Shown piece after piece: positions 25,102 through 36,779 of a stretch of DNA of 64,000 nt. This DNA comes from Arabidopsis thaliana (Eukaryota > Streptophyta > Magnoliopsida > Brassicales > Brassicaceae). The translations under genes were made by a program, and so were the position numbers. The notes below the pieces were generated by a model, which worked only from the letters and a program-made list of their open reading frames with translations, had not been told where the DNA came from and ran no database searches. How positions within the stretch are numbered: the stretch's first letter is position 1; every line of letters begins with the position of its first letter. The stretch lies in assembly GCF_000001735.4 (NCBI RefSeq), contig NC_003076.8, positions 4,588,001-4,652,000 of the forward strand, read 5' to 3'.

Positions 25102-26023
25102 ATGCCTTGGTCAAAGTTCACAAAGGTAGCTCTAGGTCTAGGAGCTGCCATAGCGGCTGTGAGATCAACAATGTTCACCGTTGATGGTGGCCAGAGAGCT
25201 GTTATGTTCCACCGATTCGAAGGGATTCTAGAAGAACCAGTAGGAGAAGGGACACATCGTAAGATTCCGTGGGTGCAAAAGCCGTATATCTTCGACATTC
25301 GGACCAAACCCTACAAAATCAATACCGACTCTGGAACTAAGGATCTTCAGATGGTCAACCTCACACTTCGTGTTATGTTTCGCCCTGATGTAAGTTCCCG
25401 CGAATATCCAAAAAATTTCACTAATAAGATTTTGTGATATATATGTAAAATAATATATAACTGTTTTCCGTGGGTTCGTGTTAGGTTTCGCGCCTCTCGT
25501 ATATATACCAAAACTTAGGTCTCGACTATGGTGAAAAGGTCCTACCAGCGATCGGGACGAGGTGGTTAAAGCGGTGGTGGCTCAGTTCAACGCTGACGAG
25601 CTCTTAACAGAACGTCCACAGGTCTCAGCTCTTATACGCGAAACGTTGATCAAGCGAGCTAAGGAGTTCAACATTGTTCTCGATGACGTGTCGATCACTG
25701 GTCTCTCATACGGTAAAGAGTTCTCACTTGCGGTGGAGCGGAAGCAGGTGGCACAGCAAGAAGCTGAGCGGTCCAAGTTCGTAGTGGCAAAGGCTGATCA
25801 GGAGAGACGAGCGGCTGTGATTAGAGCAGAAGGAGAGAGCGAGGCGGCTCGGGTTATATCGAAAGCGACTGCAGGGGCTGGGATGGGGTTGATCAAGCTC
25901 AGAAGGGTCGAGGCGGCTAGAGAGGTTGCGATTACGCTCTCTAATTCTCCCAATGTCGTCTATTTGCCAAGTGGTGGGAATATGTTGTTTGCAATGAACG
26001 GTCCAAGCAAAGTTGTTGCTTGA
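25102..26023 (+). CDS. PHB5: Prohibitin 5 (PHB5), reading frame broken near 25556
   Basis: Exon 1 (25102-25389, 96 residues) has the type-I prohibitin start: a membrane anchor ([20 protein letters not shown]), then the band-7 core ([28 protein letters not shown]). The natural acceptor ends at 25484, and the next 24 codons (25485-25556) encode conserved prohibitin sequence ([20 protein letters not shown]). The frame then shifts by one base: downstream, [20 protein letters not shown] and the rest to 26023 lie in another frame. A model joining 25389 to 25562 gives an intact 249-residue protein, which I believe is the published annotation, but it discards the 24 conserved codons and needs an acceptor (ACGAG) with no pyrimidine tract. 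Prohibitins form ring complexes in the inner mitochondrial membrane. This copy may be a recent pseudogene. Confidence 0.85.
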
Positions 26024-27591
26024 ATTAGTTGCAAAAATATGGTGTTCAATGGTTATATTGATTTGTGTGTTTTAAGATTTTCATTTTTTTATATAGTTTC
26101 CTAGTATTGGATCACCCTAGTATACTCCAGTTGAGACTGTTCTTGCGAGTCTGAGACTCGCACACATGACACATGACACATCTACTGTTAAGTCGACATT
26201 GACATCAAATTAAACAATCACTGTGCCAATCAAACTTATGCATAGACCTAGAGATAATTAAGTAGTCCAAGTTCAAAGGTTGATCTAACCTGGATCAGTG
26301 CCCTTGGTAGCTATGGCACATACTTCCTCACTAGGGAAAATGGGAGCTGATTATCCAGCAGCTTTCGATTAGATATCAACAAACAAAATGCAAATTAGGT
26401 TATCTTAGAAAGAAAAAAAAACAAGCTATTCATCGGATCACAAGTCACAAGTGTCACCTCGAAAGAAACTTGGGCCCATCTATATTATCTTATGGGCCTT
26501 ATCGACCGATTCAAATATTGCAAATTAGTGTCGTTAACCTTTTTTGAAAACATACGGCCATTAGTGACAATTTAATTAATATTCTACAAATTCGAGCAGT
26601 GTCTTCTACATTTCTTTGTAAAGTCTTTGGTTTTTAATTTTAAGGTCAAGTTCACCATGAGCGACCAAAGTTTTGAATTTTTCAAGGTTTTTATTTTCAT
26701 TTTATCGTTGTATGGAGAAAGTTTCTTATATCTTCATTTGAACATTGAATAGAATTATTAAACATTATAATTCAAGGTAGGATGGTCAAACAATTATTCT
26801 AGATTTCCCTCTTAAATTCCCAAATTTAACATAATTTAAGCTTTTGGTAACCAAAAATCTAACATCTTACAAAATTTAATAAATGTTTTTGGCCCAAAGA
26901 AAATTTATAGTGCTGGCAAAAGAAAAATTATAATGAATGTGCTCTTAATTAAATAACCAAGATGAGTTGATTAATTATGGATTTTGTAACAAAATAAATA
27001 ATTTAAGGTGCTGTCATTTTGCCCACACGTCTATGATTAAAAACATAATGAAGTGTCAATAATCTCTATGATTAATAGTTTTGGAATCTTACTCAATAAG
27101 TTCCAATTTATAAAATCAGTGAATAGCAAAGATATATAAATAATACGCAAAGAGAAAAGAAAGAAAGAAAAAAAAAACTTTCAGCATTTGTACGTTTCTA
27201 GAATTTTACAAATCACAAAAGCAAGAGAGAACATTCGTGTTACGGTAACCGCGTTTCAGAGGATCATTTTCTCATATCTCTCTCGTAGCCAATGACACTT
27301 TCTCCACAATCCTCTCTCTTTCTTCTTCGTCGTCATCATTTGATTCTTCTCTGTAAATTACTCTGATTTTTGTAGAAATCGAAACTGGGCTTGATCAATT
27401 TTGACTCTTTGCATCCAATTTCGATTCTAATCTCCGTAATTGTTCTCCGAATCGGGTCAATTTCAAGTTGGGAAACAAACCCTAGCGAACCTCCATTGAT
27501 GTGATCTCTCTCTCTCTCTCACAACTTGAGAATCAACTCTCTAGAAAATATCAGAAAATCGTTGAAAAAATCTGGTCTTTTCTGGAGGGAA
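26024..27591. other. Intergenic region and CXE16 promoter/leader
   Basis: AT-rich, no gene. The last 250 bases are a transcribed-looking leader with a CT microsatellite at about 27507-27520 and AAACCCTAG at 27478. No transposon ends seen. Confidence 0.5.
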
Positions 27592-29422
27592 ATGCCAGGG
27601 GTAGCTGTGAAGCTCTATAGCGTCTTCTTTAAGTTACTATTGAAACATCGTCTTCAGAATCTGATTTCAATTTCAGCTGCTGATGGCTTATCTGATTCCT
27701 TTGGTGTTTCGACCCGATCCGATGAATCCGTCGCCGCCGCGAATCCGTCTTTCACCGACGGTGTTGCCACCAAAGATATACACATTGATCCAATGACGTC
27801 ACTCACCGTAAGGATCTTTCTTCCCGAATCTGCTCTTTCTCCAGAACCAGATTCGTTACGCCACAAGGATAATTATAACCACCAACCCAGATCTGATCGG
27901 AGACATAGCTATGGCCCTAATCATAACTCTCCGGCACCGGCGGAGAGGAACGAATCTCGAAGGAACAGCTATGGTTGCAACAACGAGAATCTAGAACCTT
28001 ATGGTGGATATGCGCCATCTGCGAAGAGGAATTCTCGGAAACTACCAGTGATGTTGCAGTTTCATGGTGGAGGTTGGGTTAGTGGAAGTTCTGATTCGGC
28101 TGCTAATGACTTCTTTTGCCGGAGAATTGCTAAAGTCTGTGATGTCATTGTATTGGCCGTTGGTTATAGGCTTGCGCCTGAGAATAGGTACCCTGCGGCG
28201 TTTGAGGATGGAGTCAAAGTGCTTCATTGGCTTGGGAAACAGGCTAATCTAGCTGATTGTTGTAAGTCTTTGGGTAATCGACGTGTCAATGGCGTTGAGG
28301 TTAAGAAGTTGAATGTTCAAGGACAGATTGTGGATGCTTTTGGAGCTTCCATGGTTGAGCCTTGGTTGGCTGCTCACGCCGATCCTTCCAGGTTTGTATC
28401 TGTGACCTTACTTGCTTGTTGCTTGATGTGTATCTTCCCAATGACCAGTTGTATAAGCTGTGATGCTTAAAGACAAAAGGAAGTATGAACTTAATCAGTT
28501 AATGAGCTAGAGACACCTGGAGTTAGATGTAAACGACCTTAGTATGGATTGCTCTCAAGAATTTAGATAGTGTTTAGAATATTTGGATTTTGATGTGATC
28601 CATGAAATGCCTTTAGGTTTACTGAAGCTAGAACATGCTTTGATTCAGATTGTTACAGCGATGTTGGTACTTGGTTGCAGAGATTGCTTCCTGGAATTTA
28701 AACTTATTTCGGCATATAAGATCTTAAGAATAGTTTCATGTTGATCTAGGAGTAACTTGGTACAAAGTCAGGATTCTTTGGACAACTAGTTAGATGAACT
28801 AAGATAGCTTATCTTCCATTGATTGCAATCTCACATCAACTTCTGTGTCTCAACCTGTTGCTTCATATGATGTTAAAACAGATGTGTTCTTCTCGGGGTG
28901 AGCTGTGGTGGGAACATAGCAGACTATGTAGCTCGGAAAGCAGTGGAAGCTGGGAAACTTCTAGAACCGGTGAAAGTTGTTGCACAGGTTCTAATGTACC
29001 CCTTTTTCATTGGAAACAACCCAACACAGTCCGAAATAAAGCTGGCAAACTCTTACTTCTACGATAAGCCTGTCTCTGTTCTAGCCTGGAAACTCTTCTT
29101 ACCAGAGAAAGAGTTCGACTTTGACCACCCGGCAGCAAACCCACTTGCCCATAACCGCAGTGGACCACCTCTGAAGCTAATGCCTCCAACACTTACAGTA
29201 GTAGCTGAGCATGACTGGATGAGAGACCGAGCCATTGCTTATTCAGAAGAGCTTAGAAAGGTAAACGTAGATTCTCCAGTTTTAGAATACAAAGACGCAG
29301 TTCATGAGTTTGCTACACTTGATATGCTTCTCAAGACTCCTCAGGCACAGGCCTGCGCCGAAGATATTGCCATTTGGGTCAAGAAATACATTTCACTCCG
29401 CGGCCATGAGTTCTCTTACTGA
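27592..29422 (+). CDS. CXE16: Carboxylesterase 16 (plant class, HSL family)
   Basis: Two exons (27592-28391, 28882-29422) give 446 residues. The start is the first ATG in frame (MPGVAVKLYSVFFKLLL). It is an alpha/beta hydrolase of the GID1/carboxylesterase group: oxyanion motif HGGGW at residues 158-162, nucleophile S274 in GVSCGGN, acid D378 in AEHDWMRD, and base H408 in VHEF. All three triad residues are present, so it should be an active esterase, unlike the gibberellin receptors, which lack the His. A long polar insertion (about residues 95-145; RSDRRHSYGPNHNSP, RRNSYGCNNEN) before the oxyanion loop has two R-x-SYG repeats and is unusual for shorter CXEs. The substrate is unknown. The single intron (490 bp) falls just before the nucleophile. 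Confidence 0.95.
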
Positions 29423-29838
29423 AAATTTTTACCCTGTTATTATTCATTTTCTTCCTTTTTTTTGTGTGATAGCAAGATTTTCTGGGTAGGATTAGAGACA
29501 ATCCAAGATCGAGTCTTTTGGCAAAAGCTATAAAATTTTATTTTTTGGTTACTTATGTATTCATATGTACGTATTCTGAATAAACCATTTTTGGTTCGAC
29601 CAAATTTTCAAGTTTGTTCTTGGTTTGTCATCATTCTTGAATGCTGAAATCTTCAACTTCTTTTGTAACTTTATAATGAATGATGAAGATACGGAATAAT
29701 AATAGCTAAAAAGCCGAAGATAAACTGGAAAGGGCTCAGTTCGAACAAAGGTTTGGGAATTACAAATCACATTTAAACAGAGATGACTAGACAAACTAAA
29801 AAGAGTATTACAGAAGAAGAAGGAGATCATGAAGATGA

Positions 29839-30772
29839 TTACTTGGAAACTTTCTTCTTCCCTGCAATAGCAATTTTCTTGCCTTTAAGAGTCCTGCAGT
29901 TGTTCTTGGTTCTCTGTCCCCGACATGGCAGCCCTTGGATGTGCCTTACCCCACGGTAACACTGGATCTCCTTCAACCTCTTGATTGCAAGAGCATTGAA
30001 CCTCCTCTGCACAACATCCACAACACAAATCAATAATTCATTCACAAAGGCCTAAGAACCAAATCAAAACAAGAGGAAACCCAAACTAAAGCAATGAAAA
30101 CACCAAATAGATAGCAGCCTAAGTTCTTCTCCAATCTTCAAGAAACTGCTCGAGAATGGACTGACAGAAACTGAAACTATGATGCACATTACTCATGTCC
30201 TAAAGTGTGTAAATGTAAGGGAAAGTGTATTACCAGATCACCCTCAATCATGTACTTGGAGACTTCATCACGAAGAATGATGAGTTCTTCCTCAGCCATG
30301 TCTTTAGTAATCTTGTTCTCCATCTGAAGATCAACAAGAATCTGACGAGCCCTAGTTCGACCAATCCCATGAATGTACTGAAGAGAGTACTCAATTCTCT
30401 TATTAGCCGGAATCTCCACTCCACCAACACGAGCACATCTGATGCTTAGACTCTGCTTCTGCATTTCATTACAAAAAAAAAAAAAAACTTTAAAAACACA
30501 GAGACAAATTCCCCCAAAAATTGATGGAGTGTTCTATAACCACCCCTAACCCAAAAATTGACGAACAAGAATGAAGTAACACATAAAAAAACATGAAGTC
30601 AAGCTCGATAAATTACAACATCATACGCAAGAGAGAGTCCAAGAGAAATGATTACATTGGGAGTGTTTGAAGCTGGGAGGGCAAGAGTGTTGCGAGAGAG
30701 AGGATTGGATTTTGCCCAATTGCAAATGAGTGAGAGCGAGTGCGCTACGGGCATCGCAACCATCTGCGCCAT
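29839..30772 (-). CDS. RPS13: Plastid small-subunit ribosomal protein S13
   Basis: Three exons on the minus strand (30772-30656, 30458-30234, 30006-29839) give 169 residues. Exon 1 encodes a transit peptide ([20 protein letters not shown]). The mature part is bacterial-type uS13: [32 protein letters not shown], then [20 protein letters not shown] and [15 protein letters not shown]. The helix-hairpin (GIGRTRA) and basic tail contact 16S rRNA in the 30S head. The bacterial-type sequence plus transit peptide argue for the chloroplast; I recall it as the embryo-essential At5g14320. Two site II elements lie upstream. Confidence 0.95.
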
Positions 30773-30957
30773 TGTTATGTTCTCTTCCTAGGAATTTCGG
30801 ATTCTGGGAAACTAATTCAGAGGTGACGAAGAAGAAGAAGAAGATGAGCTGAACGGATAAGGCAAACGTCGAATCCAAACGCTTCTCTTGTTTTTGCTCC
30901 GTCTCTACTTACTCTATTCAATTAATTGCTTACAAAACTGGCAAAATAAATACTTGT

Positions 30958-31007
30958 TGGGCTTTGTTTTTTGTTGAGATAGGCTCGCTATTGTATAACA
31001 CGGCCCA
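30958..31007. promoter_or_regulatory. Two site II elements in the S13 promoter
   Basis: TGGGCT at 30958-30963 and GGCCCA at 31002-31007, about 190 and 230 bases upstream of the S13 ATG. Paired TGGGCY motifs are the typical promoter elements of plant ribosomal protein genes. Confidence 0.55.
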
Positions 31008-31946
31008 ACTAGTGGACTATAACAAAAATGCAAAAACCGAGTGGACTATAATAAAGTGATACAACTATAAAATGAAAAAAAAAATGATTTACAGATATTT
31101 TCTTAACAACTAAGATGAATGGTGTGATCAATGACACACATTTGATCAGAAGACGAAAGGCATGAGCCTTGGCTCCATGTGGGCACGTAGCTATTGAGGA
31201 TAGAGTCATGATAGAAAAAGATTGTATAAAAAAAATGGTAAGTGTATAGATGAAAAGTCAACGGATGAGAATGAGTCTTGTTAACTATTTATCGAGATGG
31301 TCGTTCACTTCGTTATTGTCACATGTTGTTGTATTTTAAGGTGTTTGGGGATTTTTTCCATCTTGCATATATATCTGATTCATTGGAGTTGTACACTTGT
31401 ACTCATGGTTTTGTTGGCAAGTTTACTACAATATTTCGAGTGTTTTCATGATGTTTATTGTTTCGTACTTTACACATGAAACTAGTTTAAAGCTTGTCGT
31501 TCTTCTAATAAGGATATCACTCATTGATTTTGACACCAACGTCTGAATAGTGAATACACCATTATTTGTTGAGGCGTACCCATTACTGTCACGTAAGGCC
31601 TGCATTTCATTATTTTGTTTAGGCTGACCCAATTTATTTTATATATTTACTTCGGATATTTATCTATTCTATAACCTTAAGATGAATTAGTTGATTTTAA
31701 AAAGAAAGTCCACCTTTTCTCAAACGGGCCATTATAATGCCTTGATTAGAAGATTTGGTTCGAAAAAGAGGAAAATATGATTAAGATAATAAAAAAAACA
31801 TCAAGAGATAAATGTTTTATTATGATAGGAACACAACATCACAATCTTTGAAGAATTAACAAAAAAAGAAGGAATACATGTGAAAATTAAAATAAAATCT
31901 CATAGAGAGTAAAACATATTCTGAAGATGAATGGCAACACATCTCA
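31008..31946. other. Intergenic region
   Basis: AT-rich, no supported gene. Frames of 60-68 codons at 31009-31632 are not recognisable. The stretch next to 31946 is the 3' UTR of the small peptide gene. Confidence 0.5.
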
Positions 31947-32168
31947 TCAGAAGACGAAAGACATAGCAGCGACCAATGCGGTGGCGATGAGCTGAGGGTA
32001 GGCGGAGAAAGTGGCGGCACTTGGAGACGGAGCCTTAGCCATGGGTGGCATTGGAGCCATAGCCGGACCATGGTGGTGGGTTCCGTTGTGCGACTCAGCA
32101 GTCATGACCATCACGGCCAAGACAATGCAGATGAAGGCGAAGCGGATCAAAGAACTTCTTGGTGCCAT
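31947..32168 (-). CDS. Small secreted AGP-peptide-like protein
   Basis: Single exon of 73 residues. Layout: a signal peptide (SLIRFAFICIVLAVMVMTAES), a short mature part with a His run and Pro/Ala pairs (HHHGPAMAPMPPMAKAPSPS), and a hydrophobic end (LIATALVAAMSFVF) that could direct GPI anchoring. Ala-Pro and Ser-Pro pairs are hydroxylation and arabinogalactan sites in AG-peptides, but the His run is not typical. Probably at the cell surface; function unknown. I recall it as At5g14330. A TATA box (TCTATAAA on the minus strand, 32251-32258) lies about 85 bases upstream, which supports the gene being real. Confidence 0.8.
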   Translation of the reverse strand: MAPRSSLIRFAFICIVLAVMVMTAESHNGTHHHGPAMAPMPPMAKAPSPSAATFSAYPQLIATALVAAMSFVF

Positions 32169-32250
32169 TTGAATGTTCTTCTCCTTTTTCTTCTTATTTG
32201 GTTTCTTTCTTTGTTGTTCTCTGTATGATCTATCAACAAAGGGGGTCGAA

Positions 32251-32258
32251 TTTATAGA
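32251..32258 (-). promoter_or_regulatory. TATA box of the small peptide gene
   Basis: TCTATAAA read on the minus strand, about 85 bases before the ATG at 32168, giving a leader of roughly 50 bases. Confidence 0.5.
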
Positions 32259-35200
32259 GAGAGAGAGGGGTCCTATAAAAAATGTTTAGTGGGTTAAAAG
32301 TCAACGCATGTGAATGAGTCATGATGTTGAGACGACCTAAATTCGTTATAATTTACATGTTGTTTACTTGAATATTTAAAAAAATGGAAAAAAGGACAGA
32401 GTGATCATGGTTATGTGTTTGAATTTGTTAGTGGACACCCATTTATATGTTCGTGAATGTTCTGCCGTTCTGGAACAGCTGTTACATAAGAGGGACGTTT
32501 CTTGACTAAGCCAAATTGACCCGGTTTGATTAGGGATTGATTCCAATCCATGTTCTGTTGCCGGAGACCAAAGAAAATGGTGTCTTTTGTGAGGCCGATC
32601 AGGGGCTTTGGCTCTTGATGAAGTTCAAAAAGAATAGAAATGTTAGCGTTGGTGATAGTTTGATATTTCCAATAAAGCATTCCAACTGTACCAACAAGTT
32701 TTAAAGATCAAACATCCGAAAGTACTATACAATCATTCTTGAAACTTGAAAGCAAACCAGTAAAACTTAAAAAGTAACACCATGATTCTTTTAACTAAAT
32801 TTAGCAAATGTTATTATTAATATGATTATTTATCTGTTTGAAAAAACTGTAATTCTAGTAAACAAACAAATAATAAAAAGAAAATTATTTGATAAAACGG
32901 TAGATACAGTATGTTTGCAAAGAAAAAATTAGTTAACGAATGGAAAGGAGAAACTGATATGCTAAACGAATATTCTACGTAACGCTATCCATAACTACAG
33001 TTACAATTTTTAGGCCCAATTAGTGACTATATGAAGATTAAGTTGGACCTAAAGAGACAGTGCTTTTTAGTGGGCCTAAATATGATTCTGGTCCCTTGCA
33101 TTAATAATTTTTCTTACACATCGTAGGCTCCGTATATACTCTTTTTCCCAACGGTCTCTCACGTATTATTTATTGTTTTTGTGATTTTGTCGAGGTCCCT
33201 CTCATATACAACAATACTCTTCTATATTACATTTTTCTAAATTTTAGTTCAGTTCAGTGCACCAAAACAAAAACGAATATTTGGTTAGCTGCAATTTTAT
33301 TTTCTTGATGTACCACACAAAAGTTAAATATATTGAAGTATAGTAAGTTTGTTGACTACCTATAATGTAAGCTATACGGAAAAGAAAGATGTATGTATAT
33401 ATATATACATACACGTCGACTATAAATCAAATATCTAATTTCTTTTAACGTCTAATAAGTAATAATCGATCGGTTACCTAGGTTTCTATAGTACTTTAAT
33501 GGAAATTGTAATGTTTACATTATCTGTTTATCACATTACATTATATATGAGTCATGGCGGGTTTTTTTTTCTTTGGGTGTTAATTAAGAGTGTGGCATGA
33601 AGGGTTAAATATTCAATTAAGGAAAAACTAATGCAATTTGGTTATATAATTTGTTTTCCTAACAGATTTCTAAATTTAGGTTGGTAATTAAACATTATAA
33701 TAGACTAGGACATATAGCCTAATGTCTTTCAGAATTGATCTATAATTAGATAGATTTCTAATATTTGATCCCTATTTGGATATATGCACATACCTTCAAG
33801 TACATGGCGAATATTCCTCCATGCATTAACGCGAAACCCCACTCCGTATTTGGAGTATTTTAATGCAAATTGTTCCTAACCTTCATTTCTTCTAAGCAAC
33901 TTAATTAGTTCAATATGAGAACCTTATTTCAAAATACTTTAATAAACAAACTAAGAAATCGATATGATTAAACCCTGAAATCTATATAAAATAGATATTC
34001 TTGCTATTAAGTATTTACACATATACAGCAGTTAACATATTTGGAACAAAATACAATAGTAAACATATTTGGAGGGAAAATGGTTCCAACAAGTGTAGTT
34101 TTCCAATGACATCTAATATCAATCACTTTGCTTATAAATATATTTTTTCACTTACATTTATAATAAATAAGGGGTTTGTCTGATAATTAATATGTATGTA
34201 AATTTTCTAACTTTGATAAGTACATAACTCTTTTAAATATCATCACGATAAGAATACGTGAAGATAATGTTTTGGACATTTCAAGGAAATTAAAATCTTA
34301 TAAATCTTGTATAATGATGTCAAAATTAATAATCTTATGTACATACTAATCGTCGTTAATAGTATACCATTGACGATGCTAGTTCAGTTCTTTTGGCATT
34401 CAGCTGACTAGATGAGTTTTTGTTTATTTAACTGAAAATACTTAAATATAATAGCATGACTAGATGAATTCAAACTTGACTTTCTTTATTAAGCAAGTTG
34501 CCTAATCATGACGGTGTAGTGCAAACTAACAAATTATGACGTAAAAAGTCGAGTTCCTCAAAATGTTTTTAACAAGAACAAATTATTTACAAATAGAATA
34601 ATGAAAAAGAGAAGATGCCTTGATGACAGAATAAGCACAAGGCTTTGAAGAGGGGACCGATGAATCCAAACAAATCTCAAATCGTTTCTTTTAACCAAAC
34701 TTTTAATCAATCAATGAAATTCCTTCAATTACCAATTAAAGTAATATCATATATCATATGGTAATCATAAGCTTAAAATAACAATTTTGCAATAAAGCAA
34801 ACAAATAATTAATCATTATGGTTCAGTTTTTTAACTCATGAAAGTCATGTTGCCACCATTATCTACGATAAAATAATTAGTCTGTCTTTATAGAAACAAC
34901 AAAAGATAATTATGCAATGTTCATATCATCATATGCATATATGTACTTAGTTGATTGCATTTAATTTATCTACACCTATTAAATTAAGTATGGCTTTAGT
35001 GCAAACTTTGATAGGTAATGAATCATAAGCTCAAAAGAAGTTTGTCCATAATTATTGTAATACAACCTCACACACTTCTCACCAAATCTTTCTTTAATTG
35101 TCTCCGCAATCATTATTTACTGCTTCACTTATTACTAGTGTTTTGCTTTAAATTTGGATTTATTTGTCTTTTAGCCTGTAAGTGACCTGTCAAAGGAGAG

Positions 35201-35366
35201 AATCTTTGCCCTTCCCAACTCACCTCTTATTATTTATAAGTAATGCCCATTACTTGATCCAACGCTCTCTTGTTTATATTTTTGACTAACTCAAGCTCTC
35301 TCGGTTTTGCTTTAATTCAGCATTAGTTATATGTGTGATTTATTAGCTTGCCTTAGAAAAATTTCA
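32259..35366. other. Large AT-rich intergenic region, MYB40 promoter
   Basis: No supported gene over about 3.1 kb. One less AT-rich patch at 32411-32680 has an 89-codon minus frame that I do not recognise (see findings). A perfect 22-bp palindrome of TATA-type sequence is at 33391-33412. The part nearest 35367 must carry the MYB40 promoter. Confidence 0.5.
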
Positions 35367-36779
35367 ATGGGGAGAAAACCGTGCTGTGACAAAATTGGAT
35401 TGAAGAGAGGTCCATGGACTATAGAAGAAGATCATAGACTCATGAACTTCATTCTTAACAATGGCATCCACTGCTGGAGAATTGTCCCCAAACTCGCAGG
35501 TACTTCATTATTTATACATGCATGCATTATTAGGTTTCCTTTATATTCGTTTTTTTTCTTGGGGAGTTAAACGTTTACGTGTACATGAAGGTTTGTTGAG
35601 ATGCGGGAAGAGCTGTAGATTGAGATGGATCAATTATTTGAGACCCGATCTCAAGAGAGGTGGTTTCACTGATGCTGAAGAAGATCGGATTATGGAACTT
35701 CACTCTCAACTTGGCAACCGGTACGATAATCTGAAAAATAAAACTTATCCATATATTTTCATTAGCCGGCGTCAAACTAGCTTTTTCATATGAAATCTCT
35801 CTCGAATGTAACACCGTATACTTTATTTAGATCCAATATGTTTGAGTCATCTTCCTTTTAAGTCATATAAATATCTTTCTAAGACTTGTGAGAACTATTT
35901 ATTTTACATTGGTTACAAACCATATTTACACCAAAACTTAGATAATTGACGTATATACTTGTGCATGGAAGTGGGTTAAAAATTAAAAATAAAAGTTTGA
36001 CGTATATAGTACTTGTGCATTGAAGTGGGTTATTTCTGAGTGAAGAATCGGCTACGAAAACAAATTATGTGGAGATTTCTACATACGATATTACTTTTTG
36101 TATATATAACTTTCATGCCATAGATTATATTTTTTTGGTTTAATTCATGAGACTTGTAATATAAAGTGTTATATATTGATATAATCATGTTATATGCTAT
36201 ACGCTTTAATTTTGCTTTTTCATGTTTTATGGATGCTTTGGACATTGTAGGTGGTCTAAAATTGCCTCGCATTTCTCTGGTCGAACGGATAACGAGATCA
36301 AAAACCACTGGAATACGAAGATCAAGAAGAAGATGAAACATCTTGGGTTGGATCCGGCTACGCACAAACCGATGAATGATATTACTCATCAAACCGATCC
36401 TAATCAAGATAAAAAACCAAATATGTGTTCTACCATCAATGAAGGAGAAGAGATCAAGGATCAAACTCCAAAAGATGATGTTATCACAGAAACAACAAAA
36501 ACATTAATGTTATCTGATAATGATGAGGAACTTGTGGCGAAAAACTGCAAAATTCTATGTGCAGAAGAAGTAGACTTGGAATCTCTATTTGAAACGCAAT
36601 GCAATGAGATATCCTCTTCGTCTTTCTCTTCACTATGTAGTAATATTTCAAGAAGTGAATCTTCATCATATCTTGCAGAAGATTCGATCTCTTTAGAGCA
36701 ATGGGACTTGGATATGACGGATCCTTTTGTACCATGGGACCTCTTCGCCAATCTTGATGATAATCTTTTCCTCTTATGA
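35367..36779 (+). CDS. MYB40: R2R3-MYB transcription factor MYB40
   Basis: Three exons (35367-35499, 35591-35720, 36251-36779) give 263 residues. I chose the ATG that opens the classical [20 protein letters not shown]; another in-frame ATG lies 12 codons upstream at 35331. R2 is at about residues 14-62 ([32 protein letters not shown]) and R3 at 67-112 ([39 protein letters not shown]), with Phe at the first R3 tryptophan as usual. Intron positions are the conserved ones of plant R2R3-MYBs. The C-terminal half is acidic and Ser-rich ([39 protein letters not shown]), a probable activation domain. I recall MYB40 as a nuclear factor linked to arsenate/phosphate transporter control; nothing in the sequence tests this. 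Confidence 0.95.
35946..36032 (+). repeat. Direct duplication in MYB40 intron 2
   Basis: A unit of about 33 bases starting TTGACGTATATA and ending GAAGTGGGTTA occurs at 35946-35978 and again at 35997-36032, 51 bases apart. The second copy has a 3-base insertion and one substitution. Confidence 0.8.
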
